Below, one piece after another: positions 26,270 through 37,300 of a stretch of DNA of 64,000 nucleotides. How positions within the stretch are numbered: position 1 is the first letter of the stretch; each line of letters starts with the position of its first letter. The stretch spans positions 2,630,231-2,694,230 of the forward strand of contig JARUPZ010000013.1 of NCBI GenBank assembly GCA_031213475.1, read 5' to 3'. The position numbers and the translations under genes were made by a program. The notes below the pieces were generated by a model, which saw only the letters and a list, made by a program, of their open reading frames with translations, was not told the DNA's origin and searched no databases. The stretch comes from Nereocystis luetkeana (Eukaryota > Sar > Phaeophyceae > Laminariales > Laminariaceae).

Positions 26270-26520
26270 CACAGCTTCGCTTCAACGCTTGCTTACAAAG
26301 ATTTATTTTGTACCAAGGGGGACAGAATTATGTCCCTCGTTTGGATCGATTAACTCACCAAGGTTGCCACGCGTGTCTTCGCGGGGCTGCTCATGGTGTT
26401 ATACAGCATTCCGTATACGACGCTTGCTGGCAAAGATTTACTTACTCCGTACCAGGGTGGCAGAGCTATGCCCCTGGTTGATCCGATTACCTCAATTATG
26501 GATACACGCGCGTTTCGCGA
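26270..26520. repeat. Imperfect direct repeat, two units of about 125 bp
   Basis: The segment starting at about 26286 (CGCTTGCTTACAAAGATTTA, GTACCAAGGGGGACAGAATT) recurs at about 26420 (CGCTTGCTGGCAAAGATTTA, GTACCAGGGTGGCAGAGCTA) with scattered changes. It lies directly before the DIRS-like remnant and could be part of that element's left side. Confidence 0.6.
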
Positions 26521-26589
26521 GGTGTCCTTTTGCGCTATATGATACCCCGTATATATAGGAGTATCCTCACCTCTTTCCCCCCACGGTGC

Positions 26590-29015
26590 GCTGTAGATGG
26601 TCGCCGACGGTTGGCTCCGACGCCTTGATCGACGCCACGCACACGTGCGGCCCGTTCTTCTCCCCACGCCCCCCTTGGATACCGACGAACGCAAGTGGGC
26701 GCACACGGGAGCCCGGCCCGCCTCGGGAGTGTGGCGGTCCGTGGCGGATGTCACTCGTGACCCCTTGCAGGGTCTCCTACGGCGTATTTCGTGGGATGCT
26801 CCGATATGGGATGCGGGGGGGGATGGGAACCAATTCGTGCCGGGGTTCGTGCGCCGGAATGTACGCTTCTGGCACGACATCATTCTTAAAGTGCACCCGC
26901 TTCGAGACACGTTGGTGTTGTACTTACGCGATGGAAGGGGATCTTCACGATCTTCTCCTAAGGGAATACCGGGGTCCGTCGAGTGCCGGCCCGTATGACG
27001 TCACCCGATTTCCCGGAGCGGTGTTCCACAACCGTATCCCGTCAAGGTTCACCAGGTTTGTGGACGACGAGGCACGAGCCCTCGGCTTTAGACTTCCGTG
27101 CCAAAGGGTAACGGGTGCCCAAGTTTCGTCTACTATCGCGCAGGGACGGGTGCCATCACATAGTGGCGCGCATATATTTCGCTGGATCGGGCGTCTTCAA
27201 ATGCTCTTCGAGGCTTACGGTCCCCCTTTATTTGGTGTTCTCTTCCACACAGAACGGCACTGGCGGAAGCCTCTCCAGGGTGGGTCACCTCTATGTGGGG
27301 AGGCAACGACCAGGGACTTGGTTCGGTTTGCGTTTTGCTCTACGTGTCAGGAAGAAAACGTTGCACACATAAATTTCTACTAGGAGATGCGGCGCTCACC
27401 CGGTTCGATCATTGCCGGCCCCGCGGTATCCGGCGCGGGTGCCTGTGGTGGTGGATGTTGATAAGACGCAACCACGTCAACGCCAAGTACTGGCGGCGAT
27501 GGAGGGGCGCCTCGGGCAAGTCCGAAAAAGCAGGGTGGCAGACAAGTTTGACGCGTTTGTGCTCGTCGTTTCAGCGGGGTCTCGTGGTTGGCAAACAGCT
27601 ACCCTAGACGATGTCTTTAATTCCTCTGCTTCATCGACACGCAAGGGAAAGGCACAAAGATGGTGCATGAAGCGTCTTGCCCCGGTGTGGGCCACGCGGG
27701 CGACGATACGTGCCTGACGGGGTCTTCGTGTGCTAAACGGTATGTGGCCGAGTCTATTCGAAAAGGTTGGGTCGAAGCTGAAAATGGCGATGAAAAAAAA
27801 CGGGCAAGGAGAGGAATGGGACCCCGTCTGCCGGGTAGGAAGTCCGTGCTCGAGCCCGGTGGTAGATTCGTACCTTACCTTGGTACCTGAGGAACAGAAA
27901 CAGGTCGGGATTCAGGTCAATCAAGCGCCGCCGATGCTGGAACACACACTCATAAATCTGCTTAGCGACATGCGGTTGCGCGCTCAGGTGGCCAGCTCTC
28001 TGGCAGAGCGTATTTTGCTGACCCGAGATATCGCCTTGTATTCCTTGGCCTTCCGGGCGGTCACAGCGTGCATCTCGGCCCACAGCGGATTGGGTGGGAC
28101 TCAAGCACTGGGCACCTCTTCCCCGTTGCTACGGCAGAAGGTGGCCGGGGCCATCTCTCTCTCTCCGCGGCCCGTATGACGGTGACCGGCAAAGCTATCT
28201 GCGAATGGCAGACCTGCCGAAACACCTCACGACCCACTCCTTTCGAGGGGGAGGCTCGCTCAGCAAATCCCTGGCCGGGACGGCTGTGGACGAGATCATG
28301 AAAATTGGTGGCTGGAAGACAGCGTCAGTTGCAAAATACTACATCGGGGCTACCTCGAGTGGACGAGTGCGGGGTAGCAAGAAGAAACGTGGCTAGAGCT
28401 ACGCGGACGCTAGCGAGCTACCGTTGTCGCCGGAGCTCAGAAAGGACTTTGCGGCGTGTGCGGGTAAGGACAGAGTTCAGGTGATAGAAGTTTGGGTGAG
28501 ACTATTCTGCCCCGGACCGGCGGTCAACTACAAAGGCAATCTGAAAGGAGGCGTAAAGAAGTATGGGCGGGACCGCAGGCCGGCGCAGGAGGCCTCATCC
28601 AATCCAATACTTACATTAAATGATCCACGGTAGAGAGACAGAATACTGCAGTAAAATGGCGATCCAATCCATGGATTCATATTTGGCACAAATAATGGAA
28701 CCATTGATTATATCGAAATGTCTCGGAATTTGTATCGAATCGAGGTCACTTCTTCCTTTCGCTCCCGAAACCTCGGGAGTAGAGTTGGTCGCGCCATTTC
28801 TTGAGACCATCCCACCCACCCGGCAGTAGGATTAGTTTTATTGGGCTTGTATTCCCAGATCATTTACAGGTACTAACCCCGCGCAGAGTTTGTGATCCGC
28901 CACTTTACTCAGCGCGGGGGCAAATACCGGACGGGACCTCCTGCCTGGCGCAGGAGGCCTCATCCAATCCAATATTTACATTAAATGATCCACGGTAGAG
29001 AGACAGAATACTACA
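26590..29015 (+). mobile_element. Fossil DIRS/Ngaro-like tyrosine-recombinase retrotransposon
   Basis: Parts in order are: a segment before and at the start of reverse transcriptase (FVRRNVRFWHDII and NRIPSRFTRFVDDEARAL, about 26840-27090), a short piece that may be RNase H-like, and then a tyrosine recombinase region (27400-28396). The recombinase has a core-binding part (AKRYVAESIRKGW), LLTRDIALYSLAF, and a C-terminal HSFRGGGSLSKSLAGTAVDE and GGWKTASVAKYYIG block that fits the HxxR box and catalytic-Tyr segment. Most of the RT is missing. A repeat of about 65 bp follows at 28585 and again at 28949, as expected of split direct repeats in Ngaro-type elements. It is broken in several places, of moderate to old age. 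Confidence 0.85.
28585..29013. repeat. Direct repeats of AGGAGGCCTCATCCAATCCA unit
   Basis: Two copies of a unit of about 65 bp (AGGAGGCCTCATCCAATCCA through GGTAGAGAGACAGAATACT) lie at 28589-28650 and 28950-29013, 364 bp apart. Between them is a 125 bp block shared with 22621-22780. A third copy of the unit, more diverged, is at 39768-39832. Their place right after a tyrosine recombinase suggests the terminal direct repeats of that retrotransposon family. Confidence 0.85.
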
Positions 29016-29429
29016 GGAAATTTATGATATGCCAAGTCATGATAGTAGCAACCGTATCCGCAGCGTGTCAGCGAGCCTCCAGCAGACCGATCTCACTCTC
29101 AGTATCAGTCGGTGTCCATCACCCTTTTCACACCTTCTTCGTTACCAATCCACAGAAGTTCCGCAACATGGCAAGGGTACGCATACACCCGGGCCGCAAC
29201 ATGGCGAGAGCACGCAGAAGCCCTGGATCAACGGCCATCGGAAGACGAAGCATTCCAACCACACTCAAACAAACGTCCAGGAAATGTGCGTATATCCCCA
29301 CCTCAAGACAAATGAAAGCACGTGACATATATATGGCAACAACATATGAACACGCCCAGAATCTCTTCGTATTTTATGACCGAGCAGCAGCCATACACCC
29401 TCTTTTTTCAATGCTTTCGATCATGGTAG

Positions 29430-29948
29430 TATAGTATTCGTGCCACTACGTGATACCCCTCCCCCTCCCCCTTCCCCCTGTTCTCCCCATCTGGATGTTG
29501 TTGAGAGGTTGAACTTGGAACCTTGCTGACTGCTGACTGGCACTCGGCGGTTATGAGTTCTTCCACGAGAAGGAGAGCCTTACGAAAAACACGGGTAGTT
29601 CCTGTCCAAAAGCTCGACCTGTCGACAAATTCAGACAACACAGACGAGGAGACAAGAGAGAAATCGCAGCGCCAATGTTTGTTCAGAGGAATTACACCGT
29701 TGTTTTGGTTCTGCCATTGTTGTGATGTATCGATCACGAGCGGAAAGCCAATTGGTATGGATGTCTTTATTGAATCAACGGCAAGACCTCCTCTAACAAA
29801 GAACGAGAAGACAACCGTCCGAACGAGTGTGAATGGGTGGTACTTCTTCGAGCATTTACCGTGGTATTGTGTGGGATGCGATTCGACCAAAGGTTCGATC
29901 GCTCCGAAGCCTGATCGGGTGCTCAATCAGCGCGGTCAGTCGAACACT
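29430..29948. other. Segment paralogous to 46200-46560, possibly coding
   Basis: On the plus strand 29553-29650 reads VVPVQKLDLSTNSDN; at 46350-46400 the same frame reads VVSVQELDLSTEKTD. The DNA match is strongest around CCTGTCGAC and extends about 150 bp. The minus strand is also open here (29408-29926, 172 codons). The segment lies 1.4 kb past exon 6 of the proximal lectin-like gene, as its partner does for the distal gene, so it belongs to the same tandem duplication. Coding strand and function are unknown. Confidence 0.55.
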
Positions 29949-30661
29949 GCTATATACCTGTGTTGCACTCCCCACGAAAAAAACTGATATTACCAAAAGT
30001 CCCGACAACAAAGACAATGGAAGCACGTCTGCCGATGTTTTTTCTCCGAGGACATTTCGTTTATCTGCTCTAGCTCGACCGTTCCTTGCGGGAAAAAATT
30101 TTGTCAGACCGGATATGAGCGCCTTGGTGCACTCCCGTGAGTGTGCCAAAGCGACAGCATTTTTCGTGTCCTCCTTCATACCGGACCTTGTCGCTGAAGG
30201 TTGAAAATGTGGTACCAGGCGCTTGAATTTTCGGTTTCTTGTACTCTAAGTCAAGTTTTTTTTCCCCTGTAGAACGAGAAGGAGGAACGTACTCGTATTC
30301 TGGGTTCCGCCAGCTCTCGTTCTACAGCAGGAAACAATACTTGGTTACAGTACAAGAAACCGAAAATTCAAGCGCCTAGAACCACATTTTCAACCTTCAT
30401 CGATATTTTCAACCTTCAGCGACAAGGTCCGGTATGAAGGAGGACACGAAAAGTGTTGTCGCTTTGGCGCACTCACGGGAGTGCACCAAGCAGCTCATAA
30501 CTGGTCTGCCAAATTTCATCCCGAAAGGAACGGTCGAGCTAGAACAGACAAACGAAATGTCCCCAGAAAAAAAACGGCGGCAGACGTGCTTCGATTGACT
30601 TTGTTGTCGGGGCTTTTTTTTGTGTTTATTAGTGGGCAGTGCAGCACAGGTGTATATCATA
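29949..30661. repeat. Large foldback element, arms of about 300 bp
   Basis: The left arm (29949-30244) and right arm (30352-30661) are inverted copies, from ATATACCTGTG / CACAGGTGTATAT at the tips to GCGCTTGAATTTTCGG / CCGAAAATTCAAGCGC inside. The centre (about 30245-30351) holds a nested hairpin, TGTAGAACGAGA with TCTCGTTCTACA. Both arms encode, outward from the centre, the same open frame ending FVSSFIPDLVAEG (plus 29833-30204, minus 30409-30666). No transposase was seen. This resembles foldback or large MITE DNA elements. Confidence 0.88.
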
Positions 30662-30960
30662 CACACAGAAATGTCCTAAAATATCAGTATCGCTTCTACA
30701 CCAATCTGTAGTCTAAACATCCCTTTTGCTTAGGGACCGAGTAGAACCGGGTAAAGACTTACACACTGGTCGCCTGACAGCAGTAGTAACAACAACTCAA
30801 GGCGGACGGTTTGAGCAAAGCTCAACAAAAAATGCCTGCGCTGGAACATCAAGCGAACGCGGAGCGTGCATACTGACAAGGAGGCATGCTTCGAAGTATA
30901 TGTATTATGCTTAAACGTCGGGGACGGCAACACGCACGTTCTCAACTGCGTCGACGTTGA

Positions 30961-30981
30961 GGGGGGGGGGGGGGGGGGGGG
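30961..30981. repeat. Poly-G tract, 21 bases
   Basis: An uninterrupted run of 21 G. On the sense (minus) strand of the neighbouring gene it is C21, lying 405 bp past exon 6. The distal paralog has a C21 tract in the equivalent place (47404-47424), with a shared TAGATGACTGAATG-like block beside it. Confidence 0.95.
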
Positions 30982-31385
30982 CAGTTTGATCGTTACATGT
31001 ACAAGCGATAATCCTCTTAGGAGGTATAGATGACTGAATGACTGCACGACGTATACCCACCGTTTGATTCGACCAAGTCGCTGTCGGCTGCAAGTAAATA
31101 TTTCGAGAGATACCGCCGTAATCAGCACATATCCTGTACCAGTGCCATGGTATACGTAGGTATAGTCTAGTTGTTCTGCCAATACCACCTACTGCGTATA
31201 ATGATTTATTTTCCTCCTCAAGAGACTCGCCACAAAGCACGCATTCACAATATCTGTCATAACAACAATCGTACATGGTTGTAAAGTTTACTGTTGTTGC
31301 TACATATACGTTCTGATGAGGGGAACGAGGTTGACGCAGCATTGCACGCACGGATTTCTGGCCTCGGACGTAAACGTGTTCTTGC

Positions 31386-34300
31386 CTCAGTGATGCTAAG
31401 CCAGTCGTTGTAGCCAAGACCACGCGCCACGAGCTTGATAGTAGAGACATCGACGGCGTTGAGGGTCCAGTTTTCGAAGTCGAGCGTTGTGCCGCTCGAC
31501 GTAAAGGTGCCGAGGCTCGAGCCGTCACCTAGCACCTGGAGCGACGCCCAACGTCGAGGCGAGGTGTGGTACGGTGCGGTTCGGTGAGGGCGAGAAAGAC
31601 AAGTGCAAATTATGCGAACGGCCATGCTCCCTGCCATGGCGCGATATAAAGCGCCTTATCGTATCAAAACGAATATATAAGTAGACAAAATTTTATTCCC
31701 GAATGTACAAACAAATCAAAATCTCACCATAACTACCTGCGTCCCAAGCGAAGTGGGTACGAGTGAGTATTCCTGATTTTAGTATCATCCGTCGCCAACG
31801 CACCTTGATTTTCCGGGTGCGCTCGTCGCCCTTGTGGAAAGCGATGTTCATGCTGATCACGTCCTGGGGTGAGTCGAAAGCAAACTCCATGTAGCAATTA
31901 CCGTTGCCGAGGTTCTTGCTGCACGACCACCTTGACTCGGGAATAATGCTGCTGTCGCGCGTTAACTCCGGCAAGCAGCCCGTGTTACCGCAACCGTTAT
32001 TGTTGGAGGAGCGAGTGTCGTAAGCGTTAGCGCTCACGGATACGGTGGTCTTGACGGACGCGTCTTCTTGCAGGCTCGGGTGTACCTTACATATGCCGTC
32101 TACGCACAGGTCGTAGTCGAACCTGCAGTTGTCGTCGCTGGCGCATGCTTCGCCTGCGGGCAAACCGACAAAGAAAGAGAGACATATCAAGGGAGACGCG
32201 CGCGCACAACGGACACACACCATTCGATAGGAAAAGCATGGCGATAAGGGCAATATCTGCTGTTTCAAAGCATTCCACAGAGAACGAGAACATCGTGGAA
32301 CTTCGCGTGAGATAGAAGCCCCTTGTGGTACTCCGACGATTCGGTGCTCCGATTCAAAGTGCGCAGCCGCCTTTGTCTTATTGTTTACAACCGATCGCTA
32401 TGGAAACCCCCAAAAAATAAATGGCCGTCTTCCAAAAATTATGTGCACATACATGTTGACTGCACCACCAGTGGATTGAACTCTACTGGTTTGTCGAAAC
32501 TAAACTTACGTACGTCCCACAGAGCACCATCCCATACAACGGAAAACTAAAAAATGTGCCAGGTATGCATTACTACAAGCGAGGAAGGAGAGCGGGGGGG
32601 GCGCGGGCACGTTACGGACAATATTGTGTTGTCTCTATGTACCACTCTTACTATTAATGTGATGGTGACGATACATTGAAGCGAAAACGCCTAGACGAAT
32701 CATCTGCGGTGGCCCCTTCACTGCTTCGCCGCCAGTTTACGGCTTCGCCTCGACAGCAAGCCAAGGGAAAATAGTGTACTCTGCTGATGACACATACAGT
32801 ATATAGTACTGGCTGGCCCAGATCTGCGCTTGTTCGGCCTTCCACAACCTTAAACGCACAACATCAGCATGGCAACCCGCTGCTGAGACGAAGGAAAGCC
32901 CCACCTTACAAGCGAACTCCGATCGTCCGGACGACCAACCTATAGCCAAAGCGTGTTTGACGTTTACTGCGCTTAATCAATCTTGCGCAGGCTGCAACTA
33001 GTATATGCTTAGTAAACTGTTGGCGTGTGTTCGTTGTACGTTCGAGTATACAAGAAGTAATGGCCTCGAACAAACGTTCTACCCATACCTATTATAAGGC
33101 GTGAAACAAACCTTCAGTGAAGTTCTTACCGGAAATATACTTCGAAGCATACATACCTCGTACGAGTACGTGCCTCAACTAACCTGTGTCAGACTCGGCA
33201 ACCTCGCAGAACCCATTCCTGATAATGTTCGCACTCGAGTCCAACTCCGGAGGTACTATGCAGTCATGGCTCGTGTCGCAGCAGGGAACGCTGTTGCTGC
33301 ACGCAGAAGCTGTACCGGTGACAGTCAGCAGGACAGGGGAAGGGGGGGGGCAAAACTGAGTATCTCCAGCGCACTGCGTACGAAAACGACATACTACCAG
33401 GTAGTGTATACGAATCGACTCAACTTCTACACGATATTGAATACTGCTGTTGATTATATAGCGCTACCTGCTAGACCACTCAGTCAGCGCTGGCTGAGTG
33501 GTCTAGCATGCAGTGCTATAAAATCAACAAAATATATGTTTTAGAGTGTTCGTGGAATCTCGTCGACTTGGCCACAGTGATCTCCGGGGCCCTCCCCTTG
33601 CCAAACGCTACTTACTGGTGTCTAGAGGCACACTATCATATATTCGTCATTTGTTTTTCATTTTAAAGCGTGCGCGCTGGAGACAACACGATTTATTATG
33701 ATGGTGTGCCTCTAGACACCAGCAGCGTTTGGCAAGGGGAGGGCCCCGGAGATCACTGTCATGAAGTCGACTAGATTCCACAAACTCTAAACATATATCT
33801 TGTTGATAATATATAACACTACCTGGTAAACCACTCAGTCAGCGCTGACTAAGTGGTCTAGCAGGTAGTGCTATACAATCAACTACTACTAACTGCAAAC
33901 AAACAGGAAGCTTCCCTTGCTGTAGATTGGGATAACGCCCCCTTGTGGTTATTCGTTGTCATCGCATAAAGCGCCTAGAAAATATCATGCAAGTATTGCC
34001 CTTCTTCTTATTTTTTTAAATCCTTTCGTACTCCTGTAGTCTTCGACGTTGAAGCTTATGCAAACTTCATGCTGCACGTCGAAATATGTCAAACACAGGT
34101 GGCAATTCATGACAACTCCATGGCGACATGTACTAGTGGAAAATACCCGTGGGCATATTGATATGGTCCGGAAGCGTACCGGAAAGGGGCATCGTCGTGT
34201 TTAGCGTGTTACAATAATAGTGCATACCGGTAGGATCTAAGGGGAGTGCACCGGTGTATCTACCGGGAAGATCCTGCGCCATAAAATATTGTAGAACCGA

Positions 34301-37300
34301 GGGACTGATGCATCGCGCAGACTGCTTGCAATGCTGATTGCCGACGTTATATCTGGAAAACTTACACGTAACACATTGTTGTATGTATTGACTGTAAACT
34401 ACAGTGGTACGGCAGCAGTATATATTTAAGTTGTTAACACACCAGGTATATAAGCATGTTTAACCTGCAACCTGACGACGGGGTACTTATCTACGGTTCT
34501 CACCTAGCGCGGCGCACGCGTTGCCCACTGCGGGCTGGCAAATTCCTTCGATGCAGTCGTTAGCAAACAGGTTGCACCTGTCCTTTCCGCATTCGTTTTC
34601 GCAGGCCTGGCCTGTAAGGAGATTTACCGAAGAGCCAGCGAGACTAAAACAATGAGGCAAGCTTGAACGCGAAGGTTTACACAGAAGCCAGCGAGACCAA
34701 ACCAATGCGGAGAGTCCGAGCGTAAAGATCTATCCAAGAGCCAGCGCGATCAAAGAAATGAGGCAATTAATTCCGAGCGCGAAGATTTGCGCAAGAGCCA
34801 GAGCGACAAACTTAACTAGGGAAAATCCGAACGCGAAGCGCTATTAATATCATAGGACCATTCAAGCCTGTGGTCTTCACCTGTCGTTGCTGTATTTTCT
34901 GAAGTTCGTGGCCTACGCTGCACGGTGTGTGCGCAGGCTGCTGCGATACGCGCTATAGGATCGGTATACCAGGTGTAGGTGCATCAGCTTGCCCAGGGGA
35001 GCACGTAGCGAAAACTCCAGCGACCCAACTACTTTTCAAAAATTGGACAGAACGCTCGCGCCCCCGTCACTACTACTGTTTGTTTTTCAATTCGACGTTT
35101 TTGAGAGTGTGGTGTGGTTTTGTCCGTTCTCCCTGGTTTACCCCGATGTCTCCTCGGCGTGTCACCATTGCTTGCGAGGTCTTTACAAGAAAGGCCAATT
35201 TCGACAAAACCAGTCTCTACACTACAGGACGCCATTTATTTCACCAACTTAACTCCTGGAGTTTGGACATGCCGTGGGAACTTGGGCATGCCGTGGCTGT
35301 GCTGCAGTAGGTATTGGGTCGTCTATACTTCGCCTACGCGTGGTTTGTGTCTTATTCTTAGAAAACGACCAGCGCGGAAGGGTGTGTGAAGACTTCCACT
35401 GTTCAAAATACATACTGTGAGTAGTATAAGTGCGTATGTTGTATGCTGTATGCCGTGAATCTGCATCGTCAATCAGTCGTTGGTTGTGAGAGCTGTACAT
35501 GACTGATTTCCACAAATTCATAATATATATACTTCCACAAAGTCGGCATCTGCAGAGAGAGGCGGCCGAGGTTTTAGGTTGACTCGTGGGACTTGCTTCG
35601 TCGCGAGTCGGCCACGATCACCATGCTGCTGGGATTGTATTAATAGTGGATATTGCTGGCGTGTGTTTGTCTTTTTTCGAACGAACAACAACCTAAAAAG
35701 GCAAGTATGTTGTTCGCGGGTCAAAACCCGACCCGCGGGCCCAATCCGCAAGTCGGGGCAGGAAGTATTCAAAATCTCACGGGTCGGGTCGGGTCGGGTC
35801 AACAGGCTCCCAAAATCTCGCGGGTCGGGTCGGTTCAGTTGACCCTACCCGACCCGACCCGACCCGACCTGGCCCGTGAGGTATGACCTGACCAGCGAAC
35901 ATCTCTGGTATATATATATGAGGTCGCATCTTGCCTCCTGCACCTCCCTACCGTGATTGTGCCTCGTAGGCAGGTACTGCTACTGTATATACACAGTAAT
36001 TCGCTGTAATACTAATAGCCCCAGCTTAGGGACCGCCAGGAAAGAAGAAGGAACAGGGGGGGGCGGGACGACAGACCCACACCGATGACGTGGGAATGGA
36101 GCTTGGATACCGCTTAGGACTTAAGAATAGAACGTAATGAGAAGGAAGGAGCAAGGACAGCAAATGTAGTAGACAAGCCGAAAGTTGGCACAGAAAGGAG
36201 GTAGACTTGGTGCGTGGGTTTCCTTTTGCTTCCGAGGTTTTCTTCTTTCGGGAAAGATATGAGCGATCAATGTTGAAGATCATGCTGCACATTGTCGGAT
36301 GGCAAGAGAAATAATAATAGGGCACGGATAATTACATATTAATAGCGCTGTGTACAGCTTTTCCTACTGAGTATAATATGTTGTCGCTATCATTGTTAGG
36401 CCTGTACAGTCTTAACTTGTCGTCGTAAGCCGTCTCGAGTTGGTTGCGATGGCCGCGCGGAAATTGCTTGGTTGGCCTTGCTGCCGCTGGTGGAGTTGGG
36501 CAGAGTTGCGTTATTTCAGTTTGTTCCACCACGGTCATCCGGTGGTACAGTATGTAGTAGGACTGCAAGTAAGAAGCATCCTTCGTCCTTGCCTCACTAA
36601 CTCACTACGAGTACGACGAGTACCACTCCACGATTATGACAACAACAGCGTACGAGCACATACTGCTTGCTGCATACTCGTACTTGTACTTGTATTGCAC
36701 TTCGTACAAGTCAAGTGCACGATAGGTTCCCTTACTGGATACCACCTGGGCTACCCCCTTCATTGTATATCTCCACATGTCTGCATCCACATATATATCC
36801 GCACTCACTCGCCGTGTATATATTGCGACAGGAACGTAGGAAGTGTTACGTTACGTACTACTGCTGTATGTGCAAAAGTATCAATAGTCCATCGATTATA
36901 CCCTGTACATACCTTGCTCGTACGTATTCATATGATACGTGATACCTGGCTCGTAGTGCGGCATTTCCGCCGCTATATTTGCACAGACAAAATTACGTAC
37001 CAGGTACCAGGTACACAAATACCACTACTATCTGATGTACGAAAGGGGTGTGGGTCACTCGTCACGCGTGCATGGGTACTTTAGAACCGCAGTCCCGTTT
37101 TGGGGACAAACCATTCAAAGTCCAAGTAGTTTGTCCCCAAAACGGGACTGCGGTTCTAAAGGGGTTAATACCAGGTATGATACTTGGTGTGTCGAACGGT
37201 GAGATGTCAAGATACTTGCCATGATGAGGGTGGAAAAACCTGATGTGGCAGAAACCTTCATCGCAGTCGTGCACTGGGTCGCAGCATTCCAGGCCGTTCG

